A program made the position numbers and the translations under genes. A DNA stretch of 64,000 nt from a virus. Under the pieces are notes generated by a model. It was not told the DNA's origin and searched no databases. It saw only the letters and a program-made list of their open reading frames with translations. Position 1 is the stretch's first letter. The number at the start of each line of letters is the position of its first letter. The stretch is from IMG/VR virus record IMGVR_UViG_3300027143_000001, positions 1 through 64,000 of that record; one strand, given 5' to 3'. Of this stretch, positions 29,805-40,200 are shown one piece after another.

Positions 29805-30431
29805 ATGAAAGAGTTATATGATTACCTGGTGCGTGAAAAGATCACTCCCAATGGATTGTTCATCCTGCACGCCACCTATCATAATTACATGTACACGGGG
29901 TTTGTCAACTTCAAGCATGAACAGTACAGGCTCAGCCTGACCGGTCATCTGCAAGAACTCAAGACAGATCAGATGCTGTCACCCACGTACAAAATCACTG
30001 ACAAAGGCCTGCACGTTATCAGAGAAGCTGAGAATACCCTTGGCAAAATCAAACGTGCAAAGAAGACCGACGTACCTTTCTCTGAGTGGGAAGCCTATAT
30101 TGAAAAGTATAACAGCTTTTTTCCCAAGGGTAAGAAAGAAGGTTCATCGGTTAGTTTCAGAACCAATCCCAAAGATCTGTTTGAACGGTTCAGATGGTTC
30201 TTCAAAGAGTACCCAGACTACAGCTGGGAGGATGTGCTGGATGCCACGGAAAAGTATGTCCGTGTGTATGAGGAAGCATCAGACTTTACCTTCATGCAGA
30301 CCAGCAAATATTTTATCAAAAAAGAAGACAAGAGCAAAACCACAACCTCAACGCTGGCAGACCTTTGTTACAACATAAAGTCTGGCAACAATGATGATGT
30401 GAGCTCAGGTTTTCACTACTTTGGTCCTTAA
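29805..30431 (+). CDS. Hypothetical protein
   Basis: This 208-aa protein was not recognised. Its N-terminal half contains a helical segment with L-T-G-H-L-Q-E-L and I-T-D-K-G-L, patterns seen in winged-helix domains of phage replication proteins. The C-terminal half is rich in Phe, Trp and Lys. A DNA-binding role is possible but unproven. Confidence 0.6.
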   Translation: MKELYDYLVREKITPNGLFILHATYHNYMYTGFVNFKHEQYRLSLTGHLQELKTDQMLSPTYKITDKGLHVIREAENTLGKIKRAKKTDVPFSEWEAYIEKYNSFFPKGKKEGSSVSFRTNPKDLFERFRWFFKEYPDYSWEDVLDATEKYVRVYEEASDFTFMQTSKYFIKKEDKSKTTTSTLADLCYNIKSGNNDDVSSGFHYFGP

Positions 30432-30432
30432 T

Positions 30433-30813
30433 ATGAAATCAATTTACATTGACACGGCAACCCAGTTTGTTGGTCAAGTGGATGTGGAAACGACCGCGGA
30501 TATCGATGTGTATCTGCGGTCTTCTACATTCAGAACCAAACACTGTGCGTTCAACGGTATACCTGTGATGGTATACGTCCCTGATGGGATTGCGTTTATG
30601 CCTGCTGAGAAAGTAGGTGACGCTTTTACTTTGGCATTCCTGCCAGATGTGGTTATCTTCAACAGTGCGTTACTGTTCACCAATGACGGCACCAATCACC
30701 GCAGCGATTGCACGGTGAGCGCGGTCGAGATTGCTGAACACTTGCGCATTCTTACAGAAGAAGAAAGAACCAAGGTGTACGACAAGATCTTAAATCCTGA
30801 AGTACCCTTCTAG
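30433..30813 (+). CDS. Hypothetical beta-rich protein
   Basis: This 126-aa protein runs from ATG 30433 (an earlier in-frame start at 30421 lies in the previous gene). It has alternating hydrophobic residues throughout and no motif. Last plus-strand gene before the virion block; TAG stop. Confidence 0.55.
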   Translation: MKSIYIDTATQFVGQVDVETTADIDVYLRSSTFRTKHCAFNGIPVMVYVPDGIAFMPAEKVGDAFTLAFLPDVVIFNSALLFTNDGTNHRSDCTVSAVEIAEHLRILTEEERTKVYDKILNPEVPF

Positions 30814-30822
30814 TATAAAGAG

Positions 30823-30893
30823 ATAAGCCTGCTCTGGCTTATATTTAGGGGTGAAGTTGTGAGGGGACTGTGATGAGGTCCCCTTGCACTTCA
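30823..30893. terminator. Convergent hairpins (possible bidirectional terminator)
   Basis: ATAAGCC/GGCTTAT (30823-30842) and a nested stem GGGGAC/GTCCCC (30863-30883), enclosed by TGAAGT/ACTTCA (30852-30893), lie between two convergent genes. Neither has a long T run, so termination is probable but may be weak or bidirectional. Confidence 0.5.
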
Positions 30894-30894
30894 A

Positions 30895-31302
30895 TTATAA
30901 ACCCAGCAGTTTGAAGAACACAGGGTAGAATCCCTCTGTCTCTACTGCACTGAAATCCTCAATGTTGAAGGCGGGATGTTCAATCTCCTCTTCCACTTTC
31001 AGGAGTTCATTCACTGCGTCACGAAGTGTGATGTAGTCCTCATTGACCTTACCATCGACAAACTCAGGTACGCTGATCGCGCCTGTTTCATCTGCTGCAC
31101 CCAGCTCCTTGATCTTTTCGTTGCGCACCGTCTCAAAATTACTTTTGTGTTCAGCGCAGACCTTGGCCAGCTTAGTCAAATAAAACTTAGTGGTTAGAGA
31201 AAGTTTCTGAGAAAGCAGGGCAGCTTGTGTTTCCGTGCCTGTCAGTTCTCCGTGCAGCGCCCATAGTTCTGCTACACTCAGTTTGGTTTTGGTGTTTTCC
31301 AT
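30895..31302 (-). CDS. Hypothetical helical protein
   Basis: This 135-aa, mostly helical acidic protein has heptad-like Leu spacing and long charged stretches. Not recognised. Last gene of the virion block. It could be a tail assembly chaperone-like protein, but nothing confirms this. Confidence 0.6.
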   Translation of the reverse strand: MENTKTKLSVAELWALHGELTGTETQAALLSQKLSLTTKFYLTKLAKVCAEHKSNFETVRNEKIKELGAADETGAISVPEFVDGKVNEDYITLRDAVNELLKVEEEIEHPAFNIEDFSAVETEGFYPVFFKLLGL

Positions 31303-31307
31303 AGGTG

Positions 31308-31445
31308 TTATCCCTGTCCGTTGTAAAGTTTTTTGTAGTTCTTAGAGCCTTTCAACTGAGAGGCTTTAGTCTTTGCGTGCACGCCCGGACGTTTGCGACG
31401 TGGCTTGGGTGCAAAGTTATTCGAAGTTCCTTTTGCTTTTGCCAT
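31308..31445 (-). CDS. 45-aa strongly basic peptide
   Basis: An open frame runs from ATG (31445) to TAA (31308-31310). The composition is extreme: K-P-R-R-K-R-P-G-V-H-A-K near the N terminus and K-N-Y-K-K-L-Y-N-G-Q-G at the C terminus. I recall similar short basic proteins with 'KRPGxHxK' and 'YKKxYxGQG' in phages of Bacteroidota. The basic content suggests binding to nucleic acid, for example inside the virion. Confidence 0.6.
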   Translation of the reverse strand: MAKAKGTSNNFAPKPRRKRPGVHAKTKASQLKGSKNYKKLYNGQG

Positions 31446-31462
31446 AATTATAGAGAAAAAAA

Positions 31463-33478
31463 TTAGTCTGTTAAGTCAAGTACGTCTGCCACCTGCAGGT
31501 AATCCAGGTCAGGCGTAGTGCTGTAAGCATAAGTTTGCATGTTGCTACCTTCCATACTGTAAGACGGATAACGTTGCCAGGTTTCCCCAGTATCCAACAA
31601 GAACATCATCTTGTATTTGGTACCAAAAGGCTGTTTTATCAGCGGGTTGATAATCTCTGTGTTGTAGAATGCATCCACAAACTTAAAGTGCGTGGTCATG
31701 CCATTCACATAGAAAATGCTTGTTCCACGGTTGCCAGGATCATGAGAGTAACACGCGTTCAGTACGGTAGCTTCATTGGCAAAATCAAACGCACTGTTGT
31801 TGTTGCGGTAGTACATGCGCTGGATCAACTCTTCTCCGTCATTCCAACCGGTATGAAACTGAACAGGCAACGTTGCATGCTGGTATACAGGTGTGTCAAT
31901 GTTGGGTTTGTTACCCAGCAATGTCCACAAGGGTGCATCGTTTGCATCCACGCTTCCGGTGTCAGGCACACAGTAGTTTGTTTGAGGGTCGCACGTAAAA
32001 CCTTGAGGGCAATCTGCATCAATAGCACATGGGCAACCCGAATTACCATTAGGGTTGAGAATAGACTTAAGCCTTCTTCCTAAAGGTCCTCCAGTTCTAC
32101 GCGGAGACCTTGTTCCAAATTTTACATACCCATAATCTTCTGTTTCTAAGACACCATACACGCGCAGTTCTTCTCTTTGATCCCATCCGGTGTGGAACTC
32201 TATGCCGCCATTACCATTAGGATCGTGCATCTGAGAGCCTGGGCCGCGGTAGATCTCACCTCCAGAAGGTTTAGCACCGACTTTCTGCCATTGGTTAGTG
32301 TTATTGATATCAACAACAGAAAGACCCTCAACACACTTGAAACCTTCAGGGCAATCCCCATTTTCCGTGCATTCAAATCGAGTGTAACTAGTACTTACCT
32401 GCAACTGTCGTACTTGCTTGCCTTCAATACAGGTATATCCATAACGTGTTGTCTGAGCGTCACCACCGCAGAAATCATAATTCTGCTGTCCATATACCAG
32501 GTAACTGCTGCCGTCAAACGCAAACTGGTGTAAGGGTCCTACGTCATCTATGGTAAAGGTCATGGGTACGTTTACTGTTACCCTGTAGTTATACGGCTGT
32601 CGACCACGGTCGATGTTGTTCTCTGCTCCACAGGTAGACAATGTTACAGACTTAGTGGAACGCAAAAAGAATCCCAGTCCTGACAGCTTTGTCAGACAGC
32701 TTTCCAGTGTGGTGTATTGTTCTTCTTTAATGTGAAATCCTGCAAGCTTGCACAACTCCGCACGACAAGACTCAATGATGTTGCTCTTACCGCCATCCAT
32801 CATGTATCCATGACCACCAGCGTTAAGCACCGTGCAGTTCTTCAATGCTGAACTGCGTGCACCCAGCATGTAAATGCCATGGTTACGCGCGCCATCCACC
32901 AGCACATTGCTCAGCACTACATCATCAATGAATTCAGTACTGGAAAACGGGCTGCCTTTGATGATGTGCAAACCACCAGCGCCTGTTCTTGTGTATACAG
33001 TGCTCTCGTTGTCATCGTCCACCTCAATCAAAGATGCAAGTCCTTTAAGTTCTATGTCATGCAGTTCAAACCCGTGGCGTGATACCCAGCTCTGTGTTTC
33101 TGCCATCTCAGCGGTAGCACCCACAAAAATGTGGTAGCCTGCGCCCTGCGTGGTCATAAACAAACGGGTCACGCTTTGATCCGTAGTACTTACACCTGCG
33201 CGGCTGACACCCTTGATTTTTACATTGGGTGCGTACACATTGAACATGTTGGTGTTCCCTGCCCCTGTATAACCCAGGGTGATGTTACCAAAAAGCAATG
33301 TGACAGAACGAGTAATGTTAATGGGTGTTCTGAAATTGACACGTCCTGCGTAAGACGTGCAGTCAATGACAGTACCAGGCGCTGCGTTGTTCACAGCGTT
33401 TTGCAGTTTAGCAACAAAGTTCGTTGCTGATACTTGCGGTGTACCAGGAGCAAAGGTTTCAAGTTTTATAGTGGCCAT
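31463..33478 (-). CDS. Receptor-binding / tail spike-like protein with beta-helix
   Basis: This 671-aa protein has residues 20-330 in a right-handed beta-helix pattern (short repeats of hydrophobic residues with N-G-G-H-G-Y, S-S-A-L-K-N-C), as in phage tailspikes and polysaccharide-degrading enzymes. The C-terminal half has two related modules. Each contains a cysteine cluster (C-P-E-G-F-K-C; C-P-Q-G-F-T-C) and a W-x-x-(V/L)-G-x-K-P and F-H-T-G-W segment, so it was built by internal duplication. It probably binds or cuts a surface polysaccharide of the host. It is next to the fibre gene in the virion block. Confidence 0.7.
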   Translation of the reverse strand: MATIKLETFAPGTPQVSATNFVAKLQNAVNNAAPGTVIDCTSYAGRVNFRTPINITRSVTLLFGNITLGYTGAGNTNMFNVYAPNVKIKGVSRAGVSTTDQSVTRLFMTTQGAGYHIFVGATAEMAETQSWVSRHGFELHDIELKGLASLIEVDDDNESTVYTRTGAGGLHIIKGSPFSSTEFIDDVVLSNVLVDGARNHGIYMLGARSSALKNCTVLNAGGHGYMMDGGKSNIIESCRAELCKLAGFHIKEEQYTTLESCLTKLSGLGFFLRSTKSVTLSTCGAENNIDRGRQPYNYRVTVNVPMTFTIDDVGPLHQFAFDGSSYLVYGQQNYDFCGGDAQTTRYGYTCIEGKQVRQLQVSTSYTRFECTENGDCPEGFKCVEGLSVVDINNTNQWQKVGAKPSGGEIYRGPGSQMHDPNGNGGIEFHTGWDQREELRVYGVLETEDYGYVKFGTRSPRRTGGPLGRRLKSILNPNGNSGCPCAIDADCPQGFTCDPQTNYCVPDTGSVDANDAPLWTLLGNKPNIDTPVYQHATLPVQFHTGWNDGEELIQRMYYRNNNSAFDFANEATVLNACYSHDPGNRGTSIFYVNGMTTHFKFVDAFYNTEIINPLIKQPFGTKYKMMFLLDTGETWQRYPSYSMEGSNMQTYAYSTTPDLDYLQVADVLDLTD

Positions 33479-33479
33479 A

Positions 33480-33752
33480 TTACGATAGAGTTAAATTCAG
33501 TTGGTCAGCTGCCCAGATAAACGCTTCTGGTGTTGCATTAGCACCGGTGTTCCAGGTGGTATATGCGGCACCGCTCAGCGTAAGATTACCATTGGTGACA
33601 ATATCGTCATCTGTGGTACGCAGCTCATAATAGAACACGGCCTGACTGTACAGGTCGTCTGCTATTACCCGCAGTAAAAGTTTAGTAGCTGATTGTGTGA
33701 TTCCGTCCTTCCAGATGTTTACCGGAGAGATGTCATTGATCATGTCATTCAT
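33480..33752 (-). CDS. Small virion-associated protein
   Basis: This 90-aa, beta-rich protein has many Thr/Asn residues and ends T-L-S. It lies 1 nt before the tail spike gene in transcription order. Probably a small tail or fibre accessory protein; not recognised. Confidence 0.55.
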   Translation of the reverse strand: MNDMINDISPVNIWKDGITQSATKLLLRVIADDLYSQAVFYYELRTTDDDIVTNGNLTLSGAAYTTWNTGANATPEAFIWAADQLNLTLS

Positions 33753-33780
33753 TTATACTTGTGAAAAAATAAGGTTGGAC

Positions 33781-33912
33781 TTATGGTGCTGGGTCTGGGT
33801 CAGGTACTTCCTCCCAGATCTCTACATAGTTGCCGTGAGCCTGGGCCTCCTCCAGACTTAGCGTTTCAATATACCCGTTGTCAAATAGCATCCTGTACTT
33901 ATGCATGATCAT
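33781..33912 (-). CDS. 43-aa acidic peptide
   Basis: An open frame runs from ATG (33912-33910), overlapping the fibre stop codon (TAATG), to TAA (33781-33783). It encodes M-I-M-H-K-Y-R-M-L and ends in an acidic Pro-rich tail (E-E-V-P-D-P-D-P). Translational coupling supports it. Confidence 0.5.
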   Translation of the reverse strand: MIMHKYRMLFDNGYIETLSLEEAQAHGNYVEIWEEVPDPDPAP

Positions 33913-36900
33913 TATTTGGTATTTGTGTATGTCTGCCTATAGTAGAGATAATCAGCGAAGAAAGTACGTGACGTGGTACCAACAGCTTTTGCAATATTTA
34001 GTTTTGCAACTATTGTTTGTGATGCACCCGTTGGTATGTTAGTACTATGCGTTGCCACAGCCACAGCCATGTCGTTAATAAAGTATTGTGCAGAATTACC
34101 TGCAGCATTGATGACGACCTTTAGTTTTACCCATGCACTGTTTGACACTGCCACCGCCGTAGTAGTCTGTGTTCTCACAGAGTTTGCGACGGAAAGGCAC
34201 TGCCAGTTGGCAGAAGCGACCGATCCATTGAGTGTGCCACCCTCATCATAAGTAAAAAATACACCATTGGTTTCTGCGGAATTGGTGGCAACACTACCAT
34301 ACCCTATAACAATACGGTACCTCTCAGTAGCGGTACTCAGAATTGGTATAAAAACCGATGTTTCATACACCATCTCGCCACCACCAGTAATCAAAAAATT
34401 AGATGCAGTGGTTGTGCCAAAAATACCAGAAACACCGGTAGCAGTTGTACCTGTAGCAGGCTGAATAAACCCTTGTTGGTTGGTAGCCCTAACAGTAGGA
34501 ACCGAACTTGGTACAACGGTCGCGCCAGCACCGCTCCAAAAAGCTGTATGACCTGAACCATCAGTACCGCCTGATGTAGAAACCGTAGTTAAAAAATCAT
34601 TGAAAAATTCGTAACCGTATTTTGAACGGTCACCATCAAACACAAGTTCATTGCCTGATCCCAATAGCGTATCACCGTGTATACTTTTGATGTTGGTACC
34701 AGATACCAGTGCAGCCTGTTTACCATTGAACGTGTTCCAGTGTGCAGCAGACAAGTAACCGTCAGTTGTGGTAGTGGCTTGCGTAATGCTGAATACCCCT
34801 GTGGTGTTGTTATACTGAACAGGTGCTGTTGCTGACAAGTCTGTCAGTGCAATGCCGCCACCAGGTGCCGTCTGGAATTCAACTTCACCAGATGCGGGAT
34901 CAACCAGCGTCAGCACGTCTCCCGTAGAAGCAGATGAGTAGTTTAGCGTTTTGATATATATACCCGTAGGCATTACATCAATACCTGCAGCTCCACTGGC
35001 ACCTGATGCAATCAGTGTAATATAAGCGTCTCCTCCACCAAACACAGAGACCATGAGACGAGCTTGTTGCACACTATCGTCTACGTTTATATCCACAAAC
35101 TTGGTGGAATTGAACGAGTATTTACCAACGTTATCCCAAAAAAAGTCATATCCTGCCACATCAATGTTGTTGATCTGGTTGAGTAATGCATTGTTAGTTA
35201 TTACATCCTGCAAACCATACTGAGGCATTTCAGGTATTGATTGAGTAGACAATACACCTGCACTATCTGCAACCACCATTCTGGTATCTATTCCTGCAAG
35301 CACACGAAATTTTACCAACCCTGTTACCAGGTCCATGGCATAATGTGTCAGACCTGTTGTTGCAGTAACTGTAGGGTTGTAGTAAAACCCTGTGAACGTT
35401 GAAGTACCTGTTGTGTAGTTCAACGTTGGCATCAGGTTTATTCCATAGTTGTCAAGACCTGTAGTATTAACTGTGTTACCAATTGCATCACCTGTAAAGA
35501 TTTTAATCAGTGACTGTCCTCCAGTGTGTATGGTACCGTTGTTACTATAGGTAGCATTAAATGCAAATACAGATTTGATAGCAGCACTTGATGCAAATCG
35601 TAAGTCTCCTATAAAAGTCAGAGCATGCGCCCCTGCAGCATTATATGCACTTTGTCTGGTGAATCCATCGGCAGTATGCGATATATGCATCTGATCACGA
35701 AAAGAGTGTGCACCAGTTCTAATGTCTATACCGTAGAAAATACCTTGTGCTCTGACAGATCCGTTGACATCCAGTTTGTAACCGGCATCTGTTGGTGATG
35801 AGGATCCGATGACTACATTTCCATTGGCAAATATCTGCTGCCTTATAATATCCTGTGTTCTGAGCTCTAAGTTTCCTGTGCTGTATTCATTTGACAACAC
35901 CACGTTGAGTGTAGCGTTGTTGTAACCCAGGTACGATTTAGCAGAAGGAGAAAGTGTTGTCTGGTTTATGTAAAACTTCATAAACCCGCTGCTGGACTCC
36001 CTTTCAAATACCAGGTTGTTTGCTTCTGTTCTTAGTCTGGTCGCTGTACCTGCATATATAGTACTGGTAACACCTGTTGCAGTTATACCACCTACAGTAA
36101 TTGTGTTTAAGGTAGTGTTTCCCCTGGTTGTTACACTATTCAGCGTGTCTGCCTCTGCTGTAATATAACCAGCAGTACTGTGATCACCCCATCCGTAAGC
36201 TGTATTCCAGTTTGTAATATCTGTAGATGATATTGCTGCAGCAGCACTTGCCGTAAAAATCGGGTCTGTCTCTGTAAATGAAGTGATAAATCCAGCATCA
36301 TTGGTAAACTGACTAAGTGCTGTAGGTTTGTTCAGAATTTGTGCTTCACCTGTAGTAGCATTCCAGTCAGAAAGAATCTGGCGCAAACGATTACCTACGC
36401 CCAGATCTGTCCAATAAGCATTGCCACCTATAACAGGTGGTACACCATCGTTGTTAGCAAGTGCCGAGTATATATGACCCTGGTAGTACACCAGGTCACC
36501 TACTTCATACTGTGTTCCGTAACCGCTAAAGTGATAGCTGTCCAATTGTGTGGCAACTTTAAGTGGTGCGGATGCATTTTCCAGATTAGTAACACGACCA
36601 TCAATATCTGATGTCTGGCCATAAATGGTTACAATATCACCCTGTATCCCGGTTACAGCAGTTTCCAAGATGCTTACACTACCCTGCAGGTTAATGATAT
36701 CTGCTAGGATAATATCAATGCTGCCATAGATACTAGTGACATCCCCCTGTAAGGTGGTGATGTCGCCCTGTATATCAATGATGACCTGGCAGTTTAATAG
36801 CTCTGTGCAATCAATGCCACCGCCACCTGTTGTCTGAATGACCAGTTCACCACCTGTATAAGTTGCAGTACCGGTGACGTCACCTACTAATTTTAACGTG

Positions 36901-37151
36901 CTCAAGCTGCGCTGTATCTTTTCAATCGCACCAAGCACCGTGTCAGAAGCCATTACAGGATTTGCGTAACGGTCTACTTCTGTAAAACCGTCAAGCGGTC
37001 GCTGCAATACCAAATCAGTTTCCTCAATGCCTGTATGCTTTGTCCACCAACCATGTTTAATATAGGCGAGCACAAAACCAGGATCCGCTGTACTTACAGG
37101 GACTCCTTGATAATCAGGCAGTTCAAAAGGTACAAGAAACTTAGATGGCAT
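33912..37151 (-). CDS. Long tail fibre
   Basis: This 1079-aa protein has an N-terminal domain of about 110 residues that should attach to the tail. A trimeric coiled-coil region follows with repeated I-x-x-L-x-x-x segments (about 120-200). Next is a long Thr/Asn/Gly-rich shaft with S-Q-F-T-N-D-A-G-F and G-W-G-D-H-S-T-A-G-Y repeats typical of Bacteroidota phage fibres. The C-terminal 200 residues (from about Y-G-Y-E-F-F-N-D-F) look like a lectin-type jelly-roll domain. It is AT-richer than the giant genes, so it may have been exchanged by recombination. It likely recognises the host surface. Confidence 0.75.
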   Translation of the reverse strand: MPSKFLVPFELPDYQGVPVSTADPGFVLAYIKHGWWTKHTGIEETDLVLQRPLDGFTEVDRYANPVMASDTVLGAIEKIQRSLSTLKLVGDVTGTATYTGGELVIQTTGGGGIDCTELLNCQVIIDIQGDITTLQGDVTSIYGSIDIILADIINLQGSVSILETAVTGIQGDIVTIYGQTSDIDGRVTNLENASAPLKVATQLDSYHFSGYGTQYEVGDLVYYQGHIYSALANNDGVPPVIGGNAYWTDLGVGNRLRQILSDWNATTGEAQILNKPTALSQFTNDAGFITSFTETDPIFTASAAAAISSTDITNWNTAYGWGDHSTAGYITAEADTLNSVTTRGNTTLNTITVGGITATGVTSTIYAGTATRLRTEANNLVFERESSSGFMKFYINQTTLSPSAKSYLGYNNATLNVVLSNEYSTGNLELRTQDIIRQQIFANGNVVIGSSSPTDAGYKLDVNGSVRAQGIFYGIDIRTGAHSFRDQMHISHTADGFTRQSAYNAAGAHALTFIGDLRFASSAAIKSVFAFNATYSNNGTIHTGGQSLIKIFTGDAIGNTVNTTGLDNYGINLMPTLNYTTGTSTFTGFYYNPTVTATTGLTHYAMDLVTGLVKFRVLAGIDTRMVVADSAGVLSTQSIPEMPQYGLQDVITNNALLNQINNIDVAGYDFFWDNVGKYSFNSTKFVDINVDDSVQQARLMVSVFGGGDAYITLIASGASGAAGIDVMPTGIYIKTLNYSSASTGDVLTLVDPASGEVEFQTAPGGGIALTDLSATAPVQYNNTTGVFSITQATTTTDGYLSAAHWNTFNGKQAALVSGTNIKSIHGDTLLGSGNELVFDGDRSKYGYEFFNDFLTTVSTSGGTDGSGHTAFWSGAGATVVPSSVPTVRATNQQGFIQPATGTTATGVSGIFGTTTASNFLITGGGEMVYETSVFIPILSTATERYRIVIGYGSVATNSAETNGVFFTYDEGGTLNGSVASANWQCLSVANSVRTQTTTAVAVSNSAWVKLKVVINAAGNSAQYFINDMAVAVATHSTNIPTGASQTIVAKLNIAKAVGTTSRTFFADYLYYRQTYTNTK

Positions 37152-37159
37152 ACGTAGAT

Positions 37160-37191
37160 TATAGGAGAAGGCAGTGATACCTCCTCCTATA
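37160..37191 (-). other. Intercistronic hairpin before the fibre gene
   Basis: TATAGGAG (37160-37167) and CTCCTATA (37184-37191) pair perfectly. In the minus-strand transcript the stem extends to 12 bp through a G-U pair and AGG/CCT. It lies 8 nt before the fibre start codon. There is no T run, so it is more likely a processing or stability structure than a terminator. Confidence 0.5.
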
Positions 37192-37206
37192 TAATATACT
37201 CAATTC

Positions 37207-40200
37207 TTACTGATTTTTCTTCATCTGTTGCACTCTGTCTTCAGGGTCAAAGAAGTCGCGGAAGTTGCGGATACCAGTGAGATCTTCAATGTCTTTGACG
37301 ATCTTGGCATCACCCTCTTCAAAGCGTCCTGCCTTGCGGGTATAGAACGCATCTTTCCATATCTGGTAAGCTACATCCCCGTCATATTCAGGGTCTGGTT
37401 CTTCTCCACCGTTGTACATCATAGCCATGATATAGTTTAAACCATGGGAGCCAAAGCGCTTGATTGCGTTCAACTCTCGTGTATACACTGTCAGTGAAGT
37501 AAAGTTCCTGATGTACTCATCAGATCCCCCACCTAGCGGGAACATGGATGTGGTCTCCCCTTTCACACCCCACAGGACGCGCAGCATGTTTCCTTCCAGC
37601 ATGCTAATCTCTTCATCGTCATCATCCTTTCTTCTCAAATAACTCATGGCTGCCATAGACAACATACTCATAATGGCCATCATGATCATATCACGGCGGG
37701 CCTGCGCAATCTTGCGGGAGTAGAAATCCCCCTGGCGTTCTGAAGTCTGACCTGTGTCCTTGTCCATCACGTCAATCAGGTCCATGTTGCTGCCGAACTT
37801 TCTGGCAAGCTTGTCGCCCAGTACCAAGTGCTTCAGTGTATTTGCAGGACCGTAGTATTGCCATGCCATGGACACTGCTCTCCAGTAACCCACCGCTACC
37901 TCACCTGCCTCCCAGTTAGGTCTCAGGTATCCAAAGCGATTAAGTACTTGAGGAATAAGGTATTTACGGTAGAAAAACATCAGCTTACCCAGTACAGTTT
38001 GTTCAAACTTAGCTTGGTCAGACTGTGCGTAGTTACCCTGTGCACGACGAATCTCTGAGTAGATAATGTTTCTCAGGCGGTTCTCATCTTCTTCACTGTA
38101 CTCAACCATGGGATTACGCGTCAACATACCTGAGCTGTCCTTGTAATACGCCTCGTGTGCAGGGACCAATACATCGTTTCCTTCAGCATCCTTCTCATAC
38201 ACTGCTTTACCGCTGGCATCAAAGCTTGCGATCTTCTTGAACCTGTACTTGTTCATCACAGCATACATCACGGTCAAACCGATTTCTGTATCTCCTTTGT
38301 CCTGGATCATGTTACCCATCTCCTGGATGTTCATGACCTTACCCATCACACGGCGAGTGCTGCCTCCGGTTACGTCGCTGACATACTTGGTATAGTCTTT
38401 CTGCAATGGGTTAATCATGCGGTACAACATAGTGCTTTCGGTCAAGTCGCTGACCTTACCCCAGTCTTTGAAGTAGTTAGCCAAAAATCCGTCATATCCA
38501 TAGATCTTACCCTTGGCCCACATAAAGTCGCCCTGGCTAAAGTGGTCACTCTTGAAGTTACCTGCAGCAATCCAGGTCTGTACGTTACCAGAGATGTAGT
38601 TTTTCATCTGGTTAGCTACGTCAAAACCCATACGGATGAACGCCGTGTACGCCATTACCTGCTTAAGTCGCTTTCTCAGTACGCGTGCCTTGGAGTCTTC
38701 GTTCTCCTCCTGGCCGTATGCAAACTTCTTACGTTCAAACTTCAGCTGGTCAATGATCTTATCCAGCTCACGCTGGCGCACAGACATGTCTACCGGTTTG
38801 CGTTCTCCTGTTACAGGATCTGTCACATAAGTGGCACCAGCTTCAATCTCTCTTTTCAAACGACCGGACATCATCTCCAGATAAGTAATTGCGTTGTCTG
38901 CCATAGGCACAGCGTCTTGCATAGCAATGTTGAAGTTAGCCTCCAACACATACTTGATCATCGCACCGATGGCGTCCTGTGTCTGGATGTTAGGGTCAAG
39001 CTGCTCGGTAAAGCGCATGCGAATACGTCCTCCCAAATCTCCATACACGTTGGATACACGCTCTTGCTCTCCTACTGCTCTCACACTTTTATCCACAAAC
39101 TTGCTCCACTCTTTTTTCAGTCCACCCATGATTCCTTCTTCTGCCAGGTTCTCAATAAGGGACGCAGCATAACCGGGTACCATATATCCAACCTTGCGAC
39201 CCTCCACCTTTTTTTGCAGCTCAAAGAACATGTCCATCATCTTGTTGTAAAACGTCATGACCTTTGGGTCAGCCATCAACTTCTTATAGTTGTCATTGAT
39301 GTTTGGACTATTCTCATAACCAGGCATAATCTGGTAGTGGCCGTTGGCGTCTACTGTTATACCTTTAGGCATAGGGATACCGTCAGGGCTTTGCAAAAAC
39401 GCAGGGTTCTTGGCGCTCTCTCTGATACGCTTGATGCTATACTTTGGATGCGGTAACTCCGTATCCATGTATTGATCATACACAGATGGGTTTACCACCA
39501 CCTCTTCGTTAAATGTCTTTGGTGTTACGTTACCACGCACGTCATAACCTTTCGCAATAGACTGGTAAGGCTGATAGTGGTTCATATTATACCACTGCTC
39601 AAAGTCTGTTTCCACTACGTCAAACTGTACGGTGTAGAAACGCAAGTCTTTCTGCGCTTTCTTGATAACATCAGGATCACCCTTTGCACGTGCTGTGGCA
39701 AGATCATTCTCCGCGTTGATCATATTGCGGTATGCGCTGTCCAGCATGCGGTACTTATCGTCAAATAGTTCTGTGTAGTACTTACTCAACTGACGCATGC
39801 TCAGCATTTCCAGCGTTGCGTTTATTGCGCTTAGCTCCTGCTTTTCATCTTGTGTAAGTTTAGGGGCTGTCTTATCCTCCTGGCGCTCTGCTATGATATC
39901 CTGTATCTCTCCCTCAATTCTATCAAGCTCCTCAATCTCTTCAGCCTGCATGTACTTAGGATTGAACCTTCCTGCTGCATCTTTGTGTGGACGCATAATG
40001 GAACGTTTTTCCTCCATAAGTTTTTGGATACGATCGTCTGTACCAAATATGGCAGCACGCGCCTCATACAGTTCAGCCATCTTCTCATACCACTCAGCCT
40101 TTGGACGGTTAATGGTATTCTCTTTCAACCACTTGGCCCACATGTCAGGGTCATCAGCGTATCTGTTGAATGCGTTATCATACATACGCTTGAACAAACC

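Noticed and set aside
38155-39456. 433-residue plus-strand open frame opposite the 2012-residue gene
   Set aside because: It is a long reading frame opposite a strongly coding gene. Its Leu/His/Val-rich translation is typical of an antisense shadow, it has no motif, and it lies in a block where all supported genes are on the minus strand.
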